Origin: Agromyces salentinus
Lineage (GTDB): Bacteria > Actinomycetota > Actinomycetes > Actinomycetales > Microbacteriaceae
DNA: 64,000 nt
Reading direction: 5' to 3'
Assembly: GCF_009749395.1 (NCBI RefSeq)
Contig: NZ_WBIR01000005.1
Location: 124,001 to 188,000, forward strand
The notes under the pieces were generated by a model. It saw only the letters and a list, made by a program, of their open reading frames with translations. It was not told where the DNA came from and searched no databases. The translations under genes were made by a program, and so were the position numbers. Below are positions 20,534 through 29,069 of the stretch, piece by piece. Every line of letters starts with the position of its first letter. The stretch's first letter is position 1.

Positions 20534-21379
20534 TCAGGCGACGCGGGTGATCTCCACCGAGACGAACAGCTCGGATGCCCCGGGCCCGGCGTACACGCCG
20601 CGCAGTGGCGGCACGTCGCTGTAGTCGCGCCCGCGGCCGACGAGCACGTGCCGGTCGCCGATCTCGACGAGGTTCGTCGGGTCGTAGCCGCGCCACTCCC
20701 CCGCGAACCACTCGACCCAGGCATGCGACTCGCCCACGACGGTCTCGTCGACGGATGCCTCGGGGTCGGGGTGCAGGTAGCCCGAGACGTACCGCGCCGG
20801 GATGCCCGCCGAGCGCAACGCGCCCAGTGCGACGTGCGCGATGTCCTGGCAGACGCCCTTGCGCTCGGTCCACGCCTCGGCGGCCGTCGAGTGCACGCCC
20901 GTGACGCCGCGCATGTACTCCATCGAGGAGCCGACCGCCCGGCAGATCTCGAGCGCCGTCTCGCCGACGCCGCCGCCCTCGGCCCTGATCTCCGCGGCGA
21001 GCGCGCGAACCTCCTCGGGCGGCTCCGTGGCTCGCGACCGGCCGCTCGCCTCGACGAGCCCGACCGTGGAGGTCGCCGTCGTGGCCAGCTGGTCCCAGGC
21101 GAGCTCGGTCCGCGGCAGCGGCCGCGGGTGCACCTCGACGAGGCTCGTCGCCGTGACCGAGAGCTCGCGGTGGGGGGTGAGCACCTCGAACGTCGAGACC
21201 CGCGTGCCCCAGTAGTCGAGGTAGGAGTGCTGGCTCGCGCCCGGCCGGATGTCGAGGCCGGCCTGCATGACGAACTGGTGCCCGTCGGAGTGCGGCAGCA
21301 TGCGCGCCTCGTTGTACGACGCCGTCGCCGGCTCGGCGTAGGTGAAGCCCGTGCGGTGCACGATCCTGATGCGGCTCAT
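20534..21379 (-). CDS. Transglutaminase-like cysteine peptidase, ATP-grasp/alpha-E cluster
   Basis: A 281-residue protein with an N-terminal Bact_transglu_N beta domain (MSRIRIVHRTGFTYAEPATASYNEARM) and a papain-like transglutaminase core. The catalytic triad is visible as Cys in RKGVCQDIAH, His in GESHAWVEWF and Asp in GYDPTN. Such proteins are usually predicted proteases or amidases; the natural substrate is unknown. The start overlaps the stop of the alpha-E gene by 4 bp (ATGA at 21376-21379), so it is the last gene of a coupled three-gene operon. That partnership with an ATP-grasp ligase suggests a make-and-break system for a peptide or amide bond. Confidence 0.9.
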   Translation of the reverse strand: MSRIRIVHRTGFTYAEPATASYNEARMLPHSDGHQFVMQAGLDIRPGASQHSYLDYWGTRVSTFEVLTPHRELSVTATSLVEVHPRPLPRTELAWDQLATTATSTVGLVEASGRSRATEPPEEVRALAAEIRAEGGGVGETALEICRAVGSSMEYMRGVTGVHSTAAEAWTERKGVCQDIAHVALGALRSAGIPARYVSGYLHPDPEASVDETVVGESHAWVEWFAGEWRGYDPTNLVEIGDRHVLVGRGRDYSDVPPLRGVYAGPGASELFVSVEITRVA

Positions 21380-22305
21380 GAGACCTCTCCGATCCAGACG
21401 GGCACGACGCTCGTCGGGAAGTACCTCGCCCTGATCGCCTCGCTCGCCGACGAGGTCACCGCCTGCAGGTGCTCCATGTTGCCCGTCAGGTCGACGAGGA
21501 TCTCGGAGATCGGGCGGTACTCGAGCTCGGAGCGGATCTGCCCGAGGAGCCGGCGCGCCTGGTCGGTGACGCCCACGCGTCCCGCGCGCGGGTCGATCTC
21601 CCGCAGGGACTCCTCGGCCCGGATGACGCTCGAGATGATCGAGCGCGGGAACAGGCGGTCGAGCAGGAGGAACTCCGCCGCCGACTCGCTCGAGGGCACG
21701 CCGCGGTAGCTCCGCAGGTAGGGCTCGTAGCCGCCGCAGCTGCGAAGGATGGTCGTCCAGCTGGGTCCGCTCGCCTCGGTGAGCGACCGGGTGGCGAGCA
21801 GGCGCGCGGTCATGTCCGCCCGCTCGATCGCCCGGCCCAGCGCGAAGAAGTGCCAGGCCTCGTCGCGGCTGGTCGCGGAGTCGACGACCCCGATCGCGAG
21901 CGCCGACCGGTCGCGGACCCACCGGAAGAACTCGTGGGTCTTGTCGCCGGCGACGCGTCGCGGCATCCGGGCGTTCGTGTGGTTCAGGGCCTCCCAGAGC
22001 TCGGTCGAGACGATCTCCCGGGCGCGGCGGGCGTTCTCGCGAGCGGCGGCGACGGAGTGCGCGATGGACGCCGGATGCTTCGGGTCGACGGCCAGCAGGG
22101 CGATGACGTCCGCCCGTCCGAGCGGTTCCTCGGGGTGCGCCTCGCTGCCCATGACGGAGAGCAGGGCGCGGCACGCGGTGTCCTCGTCGATCCACGGGTC
22201 CTCGAGGAGCAGTTGCAGGTGCACGTCGAGGATGCGCGCGGTGCCGTCGCTGCGCTCGATGTAGCGGCCGATCCAGAACAGCGACTCGGCGATGCGGCTC
22301 AGCAT
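21376..22305 (-). CDS. Alpha-E domain protein (DUF403)
   Basis: A 309-residue all-helical protein beginning MLSRIAESLFWIGRYIERSDGTARILD, the diagnostic N-terminus of the Alpha-E family. WHFFALGRAIERADMTARLL is a second family signature in the middle. Its biochemical role is unestablished; it nearly always sits beside circularly permuted ATP-grasp and transglutaminase genes, as here, and may be an adaptor or substrate carrier for them. It overlaps the upstream ATP-grasp gene by 7 bp and the downstream transglutaminase gene by 4 bp. Confidence 0.92.
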   Translation of the reverse strand: MLSRIAESLFWIGRYIERSDGTARILDVHLQLLLEDPWIDEDTACRALLSVMGSEAHPEEPLGRADVIALLAVDPKHPASIAHSVAAARENARRAREIVSTELWEALNHTNARMPRRVAGDKTHEFFRWVRDRSALAIGVVDSATSRDEAWHFFALGRAIERADMTARLLATRSLTEASGPSWTTILRSCGGYEPYLRSYRGVPSSESAAEFLLLDRLFPRSIISSVIRAEESLREIDPRAGRVGVTDQARRLLGQIRSELEYRPISEILVDLTGNMEHLQAVTSSASEAIRARYFPTSVVPVWIGEVS

Positions 22306-24071
22306 GGTGCACTCCTCTCGACGGCCTGCTGTTGCTGTTGCTGCTGCTGCTGGCGGATCGGGGCGTCCTCGTCCTGCGGCGACGAGGTGACCGGGGACGA
22401 GCGGTGCAGCGGTTCGGCCGATGCGGATGCCGCGGCGGGAGCGGACCCGGATGCCGCAGCGCCGGCCGAGGCGCCGCCGTGAAGCCCGGTCGCCGGAGCC
22501 GTGTTCGGCGAGGCCTGGTCGGCGACGAGCGCCCCGACGTTGCGGCTCGTCGCCGCGGCGGCGGCCGCCAACCGCAGGCCGGCGGTGTCCGTCAGCGCCG
22601 TGGCGGACTCGAGCACCCACGTGTCCTTCGACCCGCCGCCCTGGCTGGAGTTCACGACCAGCCGCCCCTCGGGCAGCGCGACGCGGGTGAGGCCGCCGGG
22701 GAGCACCCACACCTCCGAGCCGTCGTTGACCGCGAACGGCCGCAGGTCGGCGTGACGCGGCCGCAGGCCGTCCTCCACGAGGGTCGGGATGGTCGAGAGC
22801 TGCACCACGGGCTGCGCGATCCAGCCGCGGGGGTCGGCGAGCAGCCGCATCCGCAGTTCGTCCAGCTCGGCCTTCGAGGCATCCGGACCGATGACGAGGC
22901 CCTTGCCGCCCGAACCGTCGACGGGTTTGACGACGAGCTCGTCGAGCCGGTCGAGCACCTCGGCGAGCGCGTCGGGCTCCTCGAGGCGCCAGGTGTCGAC
23001 GTTCGGGAGGATCGGCTCCTCGCCGAGGTAGTAGCGGATGAGCTCGGGCACGTACGTGTAGACGAGCTTGTCGTCGGCCACGCCGTTGCCGACCGCGTTC
23101 GCGATGGTGACGTGGCCGAGCCGCGCCGCGAGCATGAGGCCGGGGGCGCCGAGCACCGAGTCGGGCCGGAACTGCTGCGGGTCCAGGAACTCGTCGTCGA
23201 CCCGGCGGTAGATGACGTCGACGCGGGTCGGGCCGGCGGTCGTGTGCATCCACACGCGCCCGCCGGAGCAGAACAGGTCGCGGCCCTCGACGAGCTCGAC
23301 GCCCATGAGCCGGGCGAGCAGCGTGTGCTCGAAATAGGCGGAGTTATGCACGCCCGGCGTCAGCACCACGACCGTCGGATCCTCGGTGCCCTCCGGTGCG
23401 CTCGCACGGAGCGCCTGCAGGAGCCGGTTCGGGTACTCGCCCACGGGTCGCACGCGCATCGAGGTGAAGAGCTCGGGCAGCGTCTGCGCCATCACCCGAC
23501 GGTTCGAGATGACGTAGCTGACGCCGCTCGGCACGCGCACGTTGTCCTCGAGCACGCGCCAGTCGCCCTGCTCGTCGCGGATCAGGTCGATGCCGGCGAC
23601 GTGGATGCGCACGCCGTTCGCGCTCACGATGCCGGCCGCCTGGCGGTGGTAGTGCGTCGACGAGCTGATGAGCGCCGCCGGGATCACGCCGTCGCGGACG
23701 GCGAGCTGCGGGCCGTAGACGTCGGCGAGGAACCGCTCGAGCGCCCGAACCCGCTGGGCGACGCCCGCCTCGGCACGGCCCCAGTCGGATGCCGCGATCA
23801 CCCGCGGAACCGCGTCGAGGGGGAACGGCCGCTCCTCCCCGGCGAAGTCGAAGGTGACGCCCTGCGCGAGGTAGGAGCTCGCGAGCGCCTCCGTTCGACC
23901 GCGGAGCTCGTCCTGCGACATCCGCGACAGGGCCGGGTAGAGCTCGCGATACGGCTCGCGGACCTCGGCCGTGCCGTCGGGGAACATCTCGTCCCATGGG
24001 CGCCCCGCGCGGCGCCGCCGACGCGCCGCGTTCGTGCCGCCCGTGGCGTATCCGTCGAAGAGGGTTGCCAT
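22299..24071 (-). CDS. Circularly permuted type-2 ATP-grasp protein with poly-Gln tail
   Basis: A 590-residue protein of the DUF404/DUF407 ATP-grasp type. The N-terminal half contains WDEMFPDG and SSSTHYHRQAAGI; the nucleotide-binding half has VVKPVDGSGGKGLVIGP (glycine-rich loop) and NVRVPSGVSYVISNRRVM, typical of the family. Such enzymes are predicted carboxylate-amine ligases making an unknown peptide-like product. The last roughly 110 residues are low-complexity Ala/Ser/Pro followed by nine Gln (codons complementary to 22326-22352) and AVERSAPC. That tail is outside the conserved domain and is odd. It is the first gene of the operon and is divergent from the MarR gene. Confidence 0.9.
   Translation of the reverse strand: MATLFDGYATGGTNAARRRRRAGRPWDEMFPDGTAEVREPYRELYPALSRMSQDELRGRTEALASSYLAQGVTFDFAGEERPFPLDAVPRVIAASDWGRAEAGVAQRVRALERFLADVYGPQLAVRDGVIPAALISSSTHYHRQAAGIVSANGVRIHVAGIDLIRDEQGDWRVLEDNVRVPSGVSYVISNRRVMAQTLPELFTSMRVRPVGEYPNRLLQALRASAPEGTEDPTVVVLTPGVHNSAYFEHTLLARLMGVELVEGRDLFCSGGRVWMHTTAGPTRVDVIYRRVDDEFLDPQQFRPDSVLGAPGLMLAARLGHVTIANAVGNGVADDKLVYTYVPELIRYYLGEEPILPNVDTWRLEEPDALAEVLDRLDELVVKPVDGSGGKGLVIGPDASKAELDELRMRLLADPRGWIAQPVVQLSTIPTLVEDGLRPRHADLRPFAVNDGSEVWVLPGGLTRVALPEGRLVVNSSQGGGSKDTWVLESATALTDTAGLRLAAAAAATSRNVGALVADQASPNTAPATGLHGGASAGAAASGSAPAAASASAEPLHRSSPVTSSPQDEDAPIRQQQQQQQQQAVERSAPC
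22326..22352 (-). repeat. CAG/CAA trinucleotide run encoding nine Gln
   Basis: Nine consecutive triplets (CAG or CAA on the coding strand) in the ATP-grasp gene. Such a run is prone to slippage and could vary in length between strains; mixed CAA codons suggest it is not very recent. Confidence 0.9.
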
Positions 24072-24146
24072 GACGAGAGAATTCCACTCCGCGGTTTCCG
24101 GGCTGTTTCCATCGTGCGTCGTGCCCGAGCGGATGCCTCCGGCAAT

Positions 24147-24180
24147 ATGCTTAGCATCACTAATGAGCTAGGCTAAGCAT
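24147..24180. promoter_or_regulatory. Dyad operator upstream of the MarR gene
   Basis: Perfect 9-bp arms ATGCTTAGC (24147-24155) and GCTAAGCAT (24172-24180) flank a 16-bp centre. The right arm overlaps a possible -10 TAGGCT (24169-24174), eight bases before the MarR start, so a bound regulator would block transcription. Autoregulation by the MarR protein is the simplest reading. Confidence 0.7.
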
Positions 24181-24182
24181 TC

Positions 24183-24605
24183 GTGACCACCATCTCCGAA
24201 CAGGCCTCCCAGGTGCGGTTGGCGACCGTGCGGCTGGCCCGTCGCATCCGGGCGCAGAAGTCCGACGACCGCGTGACCGACGGCCAGATGACCGTGCTCA
24301 TGCACCTCGCCAAGCACGGGTCGATGACCCTCTCCGAGCTCGCCGAGGCCGAGCGCATCAGCGCCCCCTCGATGAACCGCACGGTCGACTGCCTCGAGGT
24401 CGACGGCCACATCACCCGCACCCCCGACGAGGCCGACCGCCGCAAGACGAACATCACCCTCACCGCCTCCGGCGAGGGCGTCGTGAGCGCCACCGTCGGC
24501 GTGCGCAACGCCTGGCTCACCGAGCGCATGACCGACCTGACCGCCGCCGAGCGCGCGACCCTCGTGGCCGCCGCCGAGATCATGGGGAGGCTCGCCACCG
24601 CGTGA
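24183..24605 (+). CDS. MarR-family transcriptional regulator
   Basis: A 140-residue winged-helix regulator. The recognition region is MTLSELAEAERISAPSMNRTVDCLEVDGHI, followed by the wing RTPDEADRRKTNITLTASG, all standard for MarR. The GTG start at 24183 is preceded by TAGGCT eight bases upstream and no Shine-Dalgarno. The downstream MFS exporter starts 4 bp before its stop, so this is a regulator-pump pair, in which a small toxic ligand would release the MarR protein from the dyad at 24147-24180. Confidence 0.92.
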   Translation: MTTISEQASQVRLATVRLARRIRAQKSDDRVTDGQMTVLMHLAKHGSMTLSELAEAERISAPSMNRTVDCLEVDGHITRTPDEADRRKTNITLTASGEGVVSATVGVRNAWLTERMTDLTAAERATLVAAAEIMGRLATA

Positions 24606-26146
24606 GTGCGATGTTCCGGTCCCTCTCGGGATTCAACTACCGCGTCTGGTTCATCGGCGCCCTCGTCTCGAACGTGGGCGGATGGATGCAGGCCACGACC
24701 CAGGACTGGGTCGTGCTCACCGAGCTCACCGACAACAACGCCGCCGCCGTCGGTGCGACCATGGCGCTGCAGTTCGGCCCGCAGCTCCTGCTCGTGCCGA
24801 TCACCGGCGCGGTGATCGACCGATTCGACCGGCGCAAGGTGCTCATCGTCACCCAGTCGGTGCTCATGCTGCTCGCCGTCGGCCTCGGCCTGCTCCTGCT
24901 CGGCGGCCACGCGCAGCTCTGGCACGTCTACGGCTTCGCCCTCGCGCTCGGCATCACGAGCGCGTTCGACGCACCGGCCCGCCAGACCTTCGTCTCCGAC
25001 CTCGTGAGCGGGCCGAACGCCTCGAACGCGGTGGCGCTGAACGCGGCCTCCTTCAACGCGGCCCGCCTCATCGGCCCCGCGGTCGCGGGCGGGCTCATCG
25101 TGCTCGTGGGGTCGGGCTGGGTCTTCATGATCAACGCCCTGACCTTCATCGCCATGATCGGCGCCCTGCTCGTGATGCGCCGGCGCGAGCTCATCGTGCA
25201 TCCCCGCGCCGTGCGCGACGGCAACCCGCTCGTCCAGGGGTTCCGCTACGTCGGCGGCCGCTCCGACCTCGTCGTGGTGCTGGTCATCGTGTTCCTCGTC
25301 GGCGCCTTCTGCATGAACTTCCCGATCTTCTCCTCGACCATGGCGGTCATGTTCGGCAAGGGCGCGGGCGAGTACGGCATCCTCTCCTCCATCCTCGCGA
25401 TCGGCTCGCTCACGGCCGCACTGCTCGCCGCCCGGCGCGAGCGGGCGCGACTCCGCGTCGTCTTCGCCAGCGCCGGCGCTCTCGGCGCCGCCTCGCTCAT
25501 CGCCGCGTTCATGCCCACCTACGAGACCTTCGCCGCCTCGACCGTGCTCATCGGCTTCGCGACCGTGACGCTGCTCACGACCGCCAACGGGTACGTGCAG
25601 ACCACCACGGATCCCGCGGTGCGCGGGCGCGTCATGGCGCTCTACGTGGCGATCCTCATGGGCGGCACGCTCATCGGCGCCCCCACCGTCGGCTGGGTCG
25701 CGGATGCCGCGGGCCCGCGCTGGGCGCTCGGCGTCGCGGCCGTCGCCGCATTCGTCGCGCTCGGCGTCGGCGTCGGCTGGCTCATGGTCGCCCGCGGGCT
25801 CCGCGTCGCGCGCATGCCGCAGCGGCGCTGGCGGTTCGGGCTCGCCTGGGCCGCATCCGCGGAGGCGATCGCCGACGGCGGCGGGGTTCCGGCACCCGCG
25901 ACGGGCTCGCTCGCGACGGTCTCCGGCCGCAACGATCCCGCGGACTTCTCCGACGAGGTCGCGATGACCTCGCCGATCCGGCTGCCGAAGCTCCCCGGGC
26001 ACCGAGCGGATGCCGCGGGGCGGGCGGGCGGGCATCCGTCTCCGGATGTCGCCGCGCCGCGCACCTCTCGCCCGTCGACGACGCATCCATCCGTCGATCC
26101 TCGCCCCACCGCCGACCGCGAAGGGCGGATATCGACGGATCGGTGA
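24602..26146 (+). CDS. MFS exporter, EntS/MFS_3 type
   Basis: A 514-residue membrane carrier. It begins MFRSLSGFNYRVWFIGALVSNVGGWMQATTQDWVV, the hallmark of the enterobactin-exporter-like MFS_3 family, and has motif A as DRFDRRKVLIVTQ. About twelve helices run to residue 405; the last 105 residues are a disordered Pro/Ala/Asp tail. The GTG start overlaps the MarR stop. A conserved 54-bp dyad element (26089-26142) forms the last codons, which raises the chance that the tail is partly derived from inserted DNA. Substrate unknown; drug or siderophore efflux is plausible. Confidence 0.88.
   Translation: MSAMFRSLSGFNYRVWFIGALVSNVGGWMQATTQDWVVLTELTDNNAAAVGATMALQFGPQLLLVPITGAVIDRFDRRKVLIVTQSVLMLLAVGLGLLLLGGHAQLWHVYGFALALGITSAFDAPARQTFVSDLVSGPNASNAVALNAASFNAARLIGPAVAGGLIVLVGSGWVFMINALTFIAMIGALLVMRRRELIVHPRAVRDGNPLVQGFRYVGGRSDLVVVLVIVFLVGAFCMNFPIFSSTMAVMFGKGAGEYGILSSILAIGSLTAALLAARRERARLRVVFASAGALGAASLIAAFMPTYETFAASTVLIGFATVTLLTTANGYVQTTTDPAVRGRVMALYVAILMGGTLIGAPTVGWVADAAGPRWALGVAAVAAFVALGVGVGWLMVARGLRVARMPQRRWRFGLAWAASAEAIADGGGVPAPATGSLATVSGRNDPADFSDEVAMTSPIRLPKLPGHRADAAGRAGGHPSPDVAAPRTSRPSTTHPSVDPRPTADREGRISTDR
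26089..26142. repeat. 54-bp dyad element, copy 1
   Basis: ATCCGTCGATC and TCGCCC, then 16 variable bases, then GGGCGG, 3 bases and TCGACGGATCG. The outer 9-bp arms and the inner CGCCC/GGGCG arms pair, with a 3-by-3 internal loop. The same architecture and spacing recur at 44567-44620. It lies in the last codons of the MFS gene, just before a convergent gene. Confidence 0.75.
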
Positions 26147-26194
26147 CTCCCACGATCGCGCACCGGCGGGGGCGTCAGCGCGCGGCGGGAGGGC

Positions 26195-27214
26195 TCAGGC
26201 GCGAGTCGAGGCGCGCACCACGAGTTCGGGCTGGAAGACGACGTGCTCGTGCACGTGGTCGTCGGCGCCCGACGCCGCGGCCGCCGCCTCCTTCAGCAGC
26301 AGGTCGACCGCGGTGTAGCCGATGAGGGTCGCCGGCTGGCGGATCGAGCTGAGCGGCACCACGGCCGCCGCCGCGAAGTCGATGTCGTCGTAGCCGATGA
26401 GGGCGATCTCGTCGGGAACCCGCACGCCGCCCTGCATCGTCAGGGCCTGCAGCACGCCCATCGCGAGCAGGTCGTTGGCGGCGAAGATCGCATCCGGGCG
26501 ATCGAATGCCTCGCGTTCGCGCAACGACTCCCCGGCTGCCCGCCCCTCGAGCACGGTGAGCGACTCGGTGGAGACCACCTCGAGCGCGGCATCCGCCACC
26601 TTGGCGACCGCCCGACGAGCGCCCTCCAGGCGGTCGGCGACCTGCTGCAGCCCCTCGGGTCCGCCGACGAAGGCGATGCGGCGACGCCCGGACTCGAGCA
26701 GGTGCGAGACCGCGAGCTCGCCCCCGACCACGTCGTCGACGGCGACCGACGAGAACGCGCGGTCGGGCGACTCCCGGTCGACGAGCACGACCGGCGTGCC
26801 GCGCTCGCGGAGCCGCGCGAGGCGGGGCATGTCGTCGGTCAGCGGCGAGATGAGCACGCCGTGCACGCGCTGCTCCTCGAAGAGGTCGAGGTAGGCGCCC
26901 TCGCGCGTCGTGTTCTCGTCGCTGTTGCCGAGCAGCACGGTCATGTGCTCCTCGGCGGCGCGATCCTCCGCGCCGCGGGCGACATCCGTGAAGAAGGGGT
27001 TGCGCACGTCGAGCACGACGAGGCCGATGCTGCGGCTGCGGCCGGCGCGGAGCTGGCGGGCGGCGTCGTTGCGCACGAAGCCGAGCCGCTCGATTGCGGC
27101 CTGGACCCGCTCGACGGTGGCCGGCGAGACGATCTCGGGCCGGTTCAGCACGTTCGAGACGGTACCGACCGAGACGGATGCCGCGAGCGCGACATCCTTC
27201 ACACTGACAGCCAC
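26195..27214 (-). CDS. LacI-family transcriptional regulator
   Basis: A 339-residue LacI/GalR repressor. The HTH is [22 protein letters not shown] and the hinge segment NDAARQLRAGRSRS; the rest is the sugar-binding effector domain. The GTG start at 27214 has GGAGGGA seven bases ahead. The protein is closely similar along its length to the rhamnose-linked regulator at 36726-37775 (for example [27 protein letters not shown]), so the two are paralogues. The gene is divergent from the symporter gene, but no LacI-type palindrome stands out between them, and its target operon is not evident in this window. Confidence 0.9.
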   Translation of the reverse strand: MAVSVKDVALAASVSVGTVSNVLNRPEIVSPATVERVQAAIERLGFVRNDAARQLRAGRSRSIGLVVLDVRNPFFTDVARGAEDRAAEEHMTVLLGNSDENTTREGAYLDLFEEQRVHGVLISPLTDDMPRLARLRERGTPVVLVDRESPDRAFSSVAVDDVVGGELAVSHLLESGRRRIAFVGGPEGLQQVADRLEGARRAVAKVADAALEVVSTESLTVLEGRAAGESLREREAFDRPDAIFAANDLLAMGVLQALTMQGGVRVPDEIALIGYDDIDFAAAAVVPLSSIRQPATLIGYTAVDLLLKEAAAAASGADDHVHEHVVFQPELVVRASTRA

Positions 27215-27395
27215 CGGGCGTCCCTCCGTTCGACGGCGCCGCTGCGACGGCGCCTCCGGACATGATGTCAGGAATCCATCGGAATGCGCCGGAAGCGATC
27301 GCCGGGAGGCCGCATGCGGGGTCGCGGGCCCTCGGTGAGTTCACAAGACCGATACATCCTCGAAAACCGGAGGGGTACCCGGGCCCGAGAGGATC

Positions 27396-27419
27396 GGTTT
27401 CTATCACCCGATAGAAACC
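27396..27419. promoter_or_regulatory. TetR-type operator before the symporter gene
   Basis: Ten-bp arms GGTTTCTATC and GATAGAAACC flank ACCC. The core TTTCTRTC-N4-GAYAGAAA is shared with the palindrome at 36643-36664 before the guanidine/urea operon. It resembles the classic tet operator half-site CTATC. It ends 21 bp before the symporter start, so it probably overlaps the promoter or 5' leader. Confidence 0.75.
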
Positions 27420-27440
27420 TTCATCCCCTTTGGAGCCCCC

Positions 27441-28964
27441 ATGATCATCCTCGGAGTGGGCATCACCGTCCTCGCCGTCCTCGGCGTCGGCATCATCGTC
27501 GCGAAGAAGGTCGACGGCGACAGCGAGAACTTCCTCGTGGCCGGACGACGACTCGGCGTGCCACTCGTCGCGGTCTCGCTGACCGCGGCCGCCGTCGACG
27601 CGAACGCCACCGTCGGCAACACCGACCTCACCGCCGACTTCGGGTTCTGGTCGGGAGCCTCGCTCGCGCTCGGCCTCGCGATCTGCCTCCTGCTGGCCGG
27701 CCTGTTCCTCGCCCGGCCGCTGAACGCGATGCGGCTCTACACACTCGGCGACTACTTCCGCGTCCGGTACGGGCGGCGCACCGAGGTGACGGCGAGCATC
27801 ATCATGTCGTTCGCGTTCACCATCCTCCTCGCGGGCAACCTCGTCGCCTGCGGCTTCCTCATGGAGCGGTTCGCGAACATCCCCTATGCGTGGGGCATCG
27901 TGCTCGTCGCCGTGCTCGTCGTCGCGTACACCATCGCCGGCGGACTCTTCTCCGACGCCTACACCGCCGCGATCCAGACGACGATCACCATCGTCGCCGC
28001 CCTGGCGCTGCTCGGCTGGACCGCCCTCTCGTTCGGCATCGTCATCCCAGAGGGGCGAGGCCCGTTCGACCTCGGACAGCTCACCGACCCGGCCCAGGGG
28101 GCCGCGATCAACTGGGCGACCCTCGTCGCACTCGGCATCGGCGACCTCGTGGCCATCGACTTCATGCAGCGCATCTTCGGGGCGCGTTCGCCCGAGGTGG
28201 CGCGACGGTCGTGCTTCACGGCGGCCGCGCTCACCGCCGGCATCGGCACGATCTTCGCCCTCGTCGCCCTCACGGCCTCGGCGGTGCTCGGGCTCACCGC
28301 CGCCGACGGCCCCGTGCTGTACCAACTCCTCGACGGCTGGGCGCCCCCGCTGATCTCGATCCTCGTGCTCTCGGGCATCGTCGCGGCATCCTTCTCGACC
28401 GCGTCGGGTGCGATCCTCGCGACCTCGGCCGTCATCGTCCGCAACATCTTCAAGCTGCGCCGCACGACCATCCAGGGTGCACGGGACCCGCTGCTGACCT
28501 GGACCCGCCTCGCGATGATCCCCATCGTCGTCATCGGCGGGTTCGTCGCGATCAACGTCAGCCAGACCGGCGTGCTGCTGACCCTCGCGTTCGACCTCAT
28601 GCTGGCCTGCCTCGCCGCGCCCTTCATCGCGGGCGTCTTCTGGCGGCGCCCGGGCCGGGTCGCGACCCTCGTGTCGGCGGCGCTCGGCCTCGTCGTTCGC
28701 CTGACGCTGCTCGTGCTGCAGCCGACGATCTACGGCGTGCCGAACGACATCCTCTACATCCCGAACGACCTCGTGACCGCCGACCTCGACGGCTGGGTGA
28801 CGCTCATCGCCTTCGGCGTCAGCCTCGCCGCGTTCTTCCTCCTCAGCTGGCTGAGCCCGCGGACCGAGGATGAGCTCGCCGACGAGCTCGAGGCGATCGA
28901 ATCGCTGCGCGCCGAGCAGGCCGAGGCGCCGCGCGGGCGGGACGAGGTCCCCGTGCCGGCCTGA
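27441..28964 (+). CDS. Sodium:solute symporter (SSS family), likely urea/guanidine-linked
   Basis: A 507-residue transporter with about thirteen transmembrane helices. VAVSLTAAAVDANATVGNTDLTADFGFWSGA and the following helix fit the SSS family, whose members import urea, proline, sugars or vitamins with sodium; the plant and fungal urea transporter DUR3 belongs here. The C-terminal 40 residues form a Glu/Ala-rich tail. A TTTGGAG lies six bases before the ATG. The operator 21 bp upstream matches the one controlling the carboxylase operon, so I infer that the substrate is guanidine, urea or a precursor. A hairpin terminator follows at 29030-29061. Confidence 0.85.
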   Translation: MIILGVGITVLAVLGVGIIVAKKVDGDSENFLVAGRRLGVPLVAVSLTAAAVDANATVGNTDLTADFGFWSGASLALGLAICLLLAGLFLARPLNAMRLYTLGDYFRVRYGRRTEVTASIIMSFAFTILLAGNLVACGFLMERFANIPYAWGIVLVAVLVVAYTIAGGLFSDAYTAAIQTTITIVAALALLGWTALSFGIVIPEGRGPFDLGQLTDPAQGAAINWATLVALGIGDLVAIDFMQRIFGARSPEVARRSCFTAAALTAGIGTIFALVALTASAVLGLTAADGPVLYQLLDGWAPPLISILVLSGIVAASFSTASGAILATSAVIVRNIFKLRRTTIQGARDPLLTWTRLAMIPIVVIGGFVAINVSQTGVLLTLAFDLMLACLAAPFIAGVFWRRPGRVATLVSAALGLVVRLTLLVLQPTIYGVPNDILYIPNDLVTADLDGWVTLIAFGVSLAAFFLLSWLSPRTEDELADELEAIESLRAEQAEAPRGRDEVPVPA

Positions 28965-28981
28965 GCCGGAATCGCAGGGCG

Positions 28982-29027
28982 GCCGCAGGCCGCAGCCGCA
29001 GGCCGCAGCCGCAGGCCGCAGCCGCAG
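28982..29027. repeat. 13-bp tandem repeat GCCGCAGGCCGCA
   Basis: Three and a half copies of a 13-bp unit (GCCGCAG alternating with GCCGCA) in the convergent intergenic gap directly before the terminator hairpin. No open frame or protein signal is seen; simple slippage is the likely origin. Confidence 0.85.
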
Positions 29028-29029
29028 GG

Positions 29030-29061
29030 GCGGGCCCGGACGAGCATGCGTCCGGGCCCGC
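29030..29061. terminator. Bidirectional hairpin terminator
   Basis: GCGGGCCCGGACG (29030-29042) pairs perfectly with CGTCCGGGCCCGC (29049-29061) around AGCATG, between the convergent symporter and TetR genes. Confidence 0.85.
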
Positions 29062-29069
29062 CGTCGTGC

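Noticed and set aside
16273-20724. A very long open frame on the minus strand opposite the GH31 gene.
   Set aside because: High-G+C DNA with G/C in third positions keeps antisense frames open. The frame has Arg/Gly/Val-rich random composition and no domain, whereas the plus-strand protein has clear GH31 motifs.
22299-22450. Frameshift in the ATP-grasp gene as the cause of the poly-Gln tail.
   Set aside because: The conserved domain ends before the tail, third-position G/C holds through to the stop, and the stop overlaps the next start as in a normal operon.
28982-29027. GCCGCA repeats as an attachment site or integron-like array.
   Set aside because: Simple 13-bp tandem slippage in a short intergenic gap, no integrase and no flanking direct repeats.
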